Assembly: GCA_018806915.1 (NCBI GenBank) | Contig: JAGKQI010000073.1 | Coordinates: 1,426,001 to 1,490,000 of the forward strand | DNA length: 64,000 bases | Direction: 5' to 3' | Origin: Phytophthora colocasiae | Lineage: Eukaryota > Oomycota > Peronosporomycetes > Peronosporales > Peronosporaceae | Shown: positions 62,090 through 64,000 of the stretch, in pieces | How the letters are laid out: the number at the start of each line of letters is the position of its first letter | Numbering within the stretch: position 1 is the stretch's first letter | Translations under genes and position numbers: made by a program | Notes under the pieces: generated by a model | The model's database searches: none | What the model was told of the DNA's origin: nothing | What the model saw: only the letters and a program-made list of their open reading frames with translations

Positions 62090-64000
62090 ATCACAGCAGC
62101 CACATTGGAAGGCCATCGCGTGCAAGCTTGCATTGTACTGAAAGGAAAGTACAGGCGCTCTGCTGCATCTTGTTGGAAGTACGCAATTTCAATGACATCA
62201 TTGTACTAGATAAGCATAACTTTCCCACAATGCTACCTAGAAATACTGACTCCGATGTATCGTAGCTCTGTCCAGTTGTTAAAGCAGATAGGTGGTCTTG
62301 ACCTGTTAACCCCGACAAATCTTGTCCGGCAAGGAGCTGACTGACGTCTGGAGACTGCAAAGAAGTGGAGATTCCTAGACCACCAGCACCACTCTCCAGC
62401 GTCCCCACCTCCAGTTAGTTGCTGAATACTTGTTGCCACTGAAGCCACATCCGATAGGCTGATGGAGGCAACATCAAAGCAGCAGTACTGATCTACTCTC
62501 ACGCCATGACGTTCGCTCTTCCTTGTTGCTGCTGTGGTGGTAATGTCTCGATGAATCCTGGGCCCGTGAATCTTGAGGCTGAGCTGGTCTGCGCATAATG
62601 TTCACTGTACTTTTCGTTCGTTGAGTTATGCTGAAGTGGTCAGGTCCGTATGACTTGGAGTGAGGCGGCACGGGATCCTCGAGGAATGGTAACGGTTGGC
62701 TTCTTGCCTCTTCACGCTGAGATTGAGCTTTCCGTTCCCTTTGTATTTTCTCTTGTGTTTTCTGGCTTTCCTCTTGTATTTCAAGCATTCTTCAGTTGAC
62801 GATGTTGAGGCTTGAGGAGAGGGGAGGAGGAGAGAGGAATAGGAGGAATAGGAAGACGATGACTTGTATCCATCCGAATTTCCGCGTCGAGCTGTTTCGT
62901 GTTCGGCCTTTGCGTCGTCGACGAGACGCTCTTTCCTCACTTTGCTTTTTTTTTCCTGCGACGACGGCGACGTCGACGACGCTCCTCCTCCGATGATGAC
63001 GATTCTTCTGAACTCGACGGAAGTCCTCGTGTGAAGCAGAAGACACTTTTTCGGTAGAGGAGTTTCCTTTCGAAACTCACTTTCCGGAGCTCGTGGGAAA
63101 TAATGGAGGGCTATTGGATTAGATTGTCCTTCACAGGGTTTGAGACTGGCCTTTTTTGTGGGAACTGTTGTCCACGCCGTTCCTTCTTCATCCGTCGCTG
63201 CGTTGCTTCATCGGAAGAAGTCTGACGAAGGTAAAGCTGTCATGTACCACCTTCCTCCCAGCGCGCAGCATCCAACAGCACGTGAGCTTCAGCCACTTCC
63301 TCATGGCAAGTTCCGTCTTGGTTGCTACTGGTAAAGCTCTGTTTCCAATCCTGGAAGCATTCGAAGACCGTCTGGACGATTGACGTTGCCACACCATATC
63401 ATCAGCGAAGCAGTAGCCCGAACCACTCATTACCAGGTTCTTTAGTCAAGCAACTTCTGGCGTTTCCTCCCACCTTCATCCCATCCAATTTTCCTAGTAA
63501 CGTTCCTCAGTCTGCCAGTCTTGCTCATGTTCCATTTGTTTCTGTAGATAAGCTTTGCACCCGGGCTCTGTTCTTCTCAGTTGAATCTGTTTCCTCAGAA
63601 GAGCTTGCAGCTTGGCCGCCTCTTGAATTCCTGGCCCGCTCCTGCTCTTGAGCCTGTTGCTGCAGTCTTCTCATTTCCACTTGCATCCTTTCTTGTTCTT
63701 CAAACTGTTGGCGTCTTAAAAGATTCGTCATGTGACTTGAGTTTGACGACGTTCACGTTCTTGTTGACCTGAGTGTTGTTGGATCAATCTCTGCATTGGT
63801 GACTCAGTCCACAGCAACAGGCGGTGGGGTAGTTGTGTTGATCTTTCACTTTAAGCTAACAATGGGTGAAGTCGGATATGCCCCGCAGGTTTCCCACCCT
63901 TTTGTGCAACGGGAACCATTGTTCAGCAGGTTCTCCCCACTGTAACATTACGAAGAGGAATAGCACATGCTCCAACTGCAGGGCAGAAGAGCATCAATTG
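62090..64000 (-). pseudogene. C2-domain protein, paralog 3, broken and cut by the window edge
   Basis: Minus-strand pieces in changing frames follow the paralog layout. Near 64,000-63,850: 'FCPAVGACAIPLRNVTVG', 'GEPAEQWFPLHK' and 'GGKPAGHIRLH', matching the C2 end of paralog 2. At 63,780-63,550: coiled coil ('LLRRQQFEEQERMQVEMRRL'). At about 63,030-62,940: 'SSEESSSSEEERRRRRRRRR'. At 62,880-62,780: Ser/Tyr-rich sequence. At about 62,500-62,390: 'SDVASVATSIQQLTGG', like the end of paralog 1. At least five frame changes are needed; no intron pattern explains them all. The C2 start lies beyond the right edge. Confidence 0.65.

Noticed and set aside
1..64000. CRISPR arrays, rRNA and tRNA genes
   Set aside because: No regular spaced direct repeats and no rRNA or tRNA-like cloverleaf sequence were recognised by eye; the genome is eukaryotic.

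Overview
This window reads as nuclear DNA of an oomycete, most likely a Phytophthora or close relative. I infer this from the gene set: a callose/beta-glucan synthase fused to a sugar-transporter-like domain, a BT1 folate-biopterin transporter, a CBP/p300 acetyltransferase, secreted mucin-like and Cys-rich surface proteins. Short introns (about 57-106 bp, GTRNGT-type donors), compact genes and a load of Copia, Gypsy, hAT, MULE-like and Fanzor remnants point the same way. Species cannot be named from the sequence alone.

Layout. 1-2,380: Copia gag fragment and an LTR-like repeat. 2,381-4,438: convergent housekeeping pair, RBMX2/Ist3-type splicing factor (+) and WRAP53/TCAB1-type WD40 protein (-). 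4,470-16,300: a transposon graveyard holding a foldback repeat, a Fanzor (eukaryotic TnpB) pseudogene whose two halves now lie on opposite strands, a hAT transposase split by a MULE-like element with a 9-bp target duplication, a second LTR-like copy, Gypsy fragments, and a deleted copy of the glucan synthase gene that lies intact at 34.7-42.0 kb. 16,364-18,612: a transposase-like gene with an RNase H-like core and one intron, carrying frameshifts.

18,834-34,000 is a gene-rich block: a 5'-nucleotidase-like metallophosphatase, a SMYD-type SET/MYND methyltransferase, a 2,169-residue CBP/p300-type acetyltransferase with three TAZ fingers, an unrecognised intron-rich gene and a BT1 transporter. 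34,678-48,726 looks like a cell-surface block: the 2,449-residue GT48 glucan synthase with a C-terminal MFS-like domain, three tandem paralogs of a secreted single-pass membrane protein, and a Thr/Ser-rich protein with a probable GPI signal. 50,181-54,945 is a full-length young Copia element with identical 190-bp LTRs and TACCA duplications. 55,755-57,581 encodes a sirtuin with an N-terminal PHD-like finger and a C-terminal ZZ-like finger. 58,316-64,000 is a three-member cluster of C2-domain proteins with Arg/Ser-rich tails, one intact and two broken.

Functionally the window combines chromatin regulators (CBP/p300-like acetyltransferase, SMYD-like methyltransferase, sirtuin), RNA-processing proteins (RBMX2, WRAP53) and wall/surface proteins. 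I see no operon-like logic linking them. Exon structures were derived by eye from splice sites and reading-frame continuity, and family names come from recognised motifs, not from a search.
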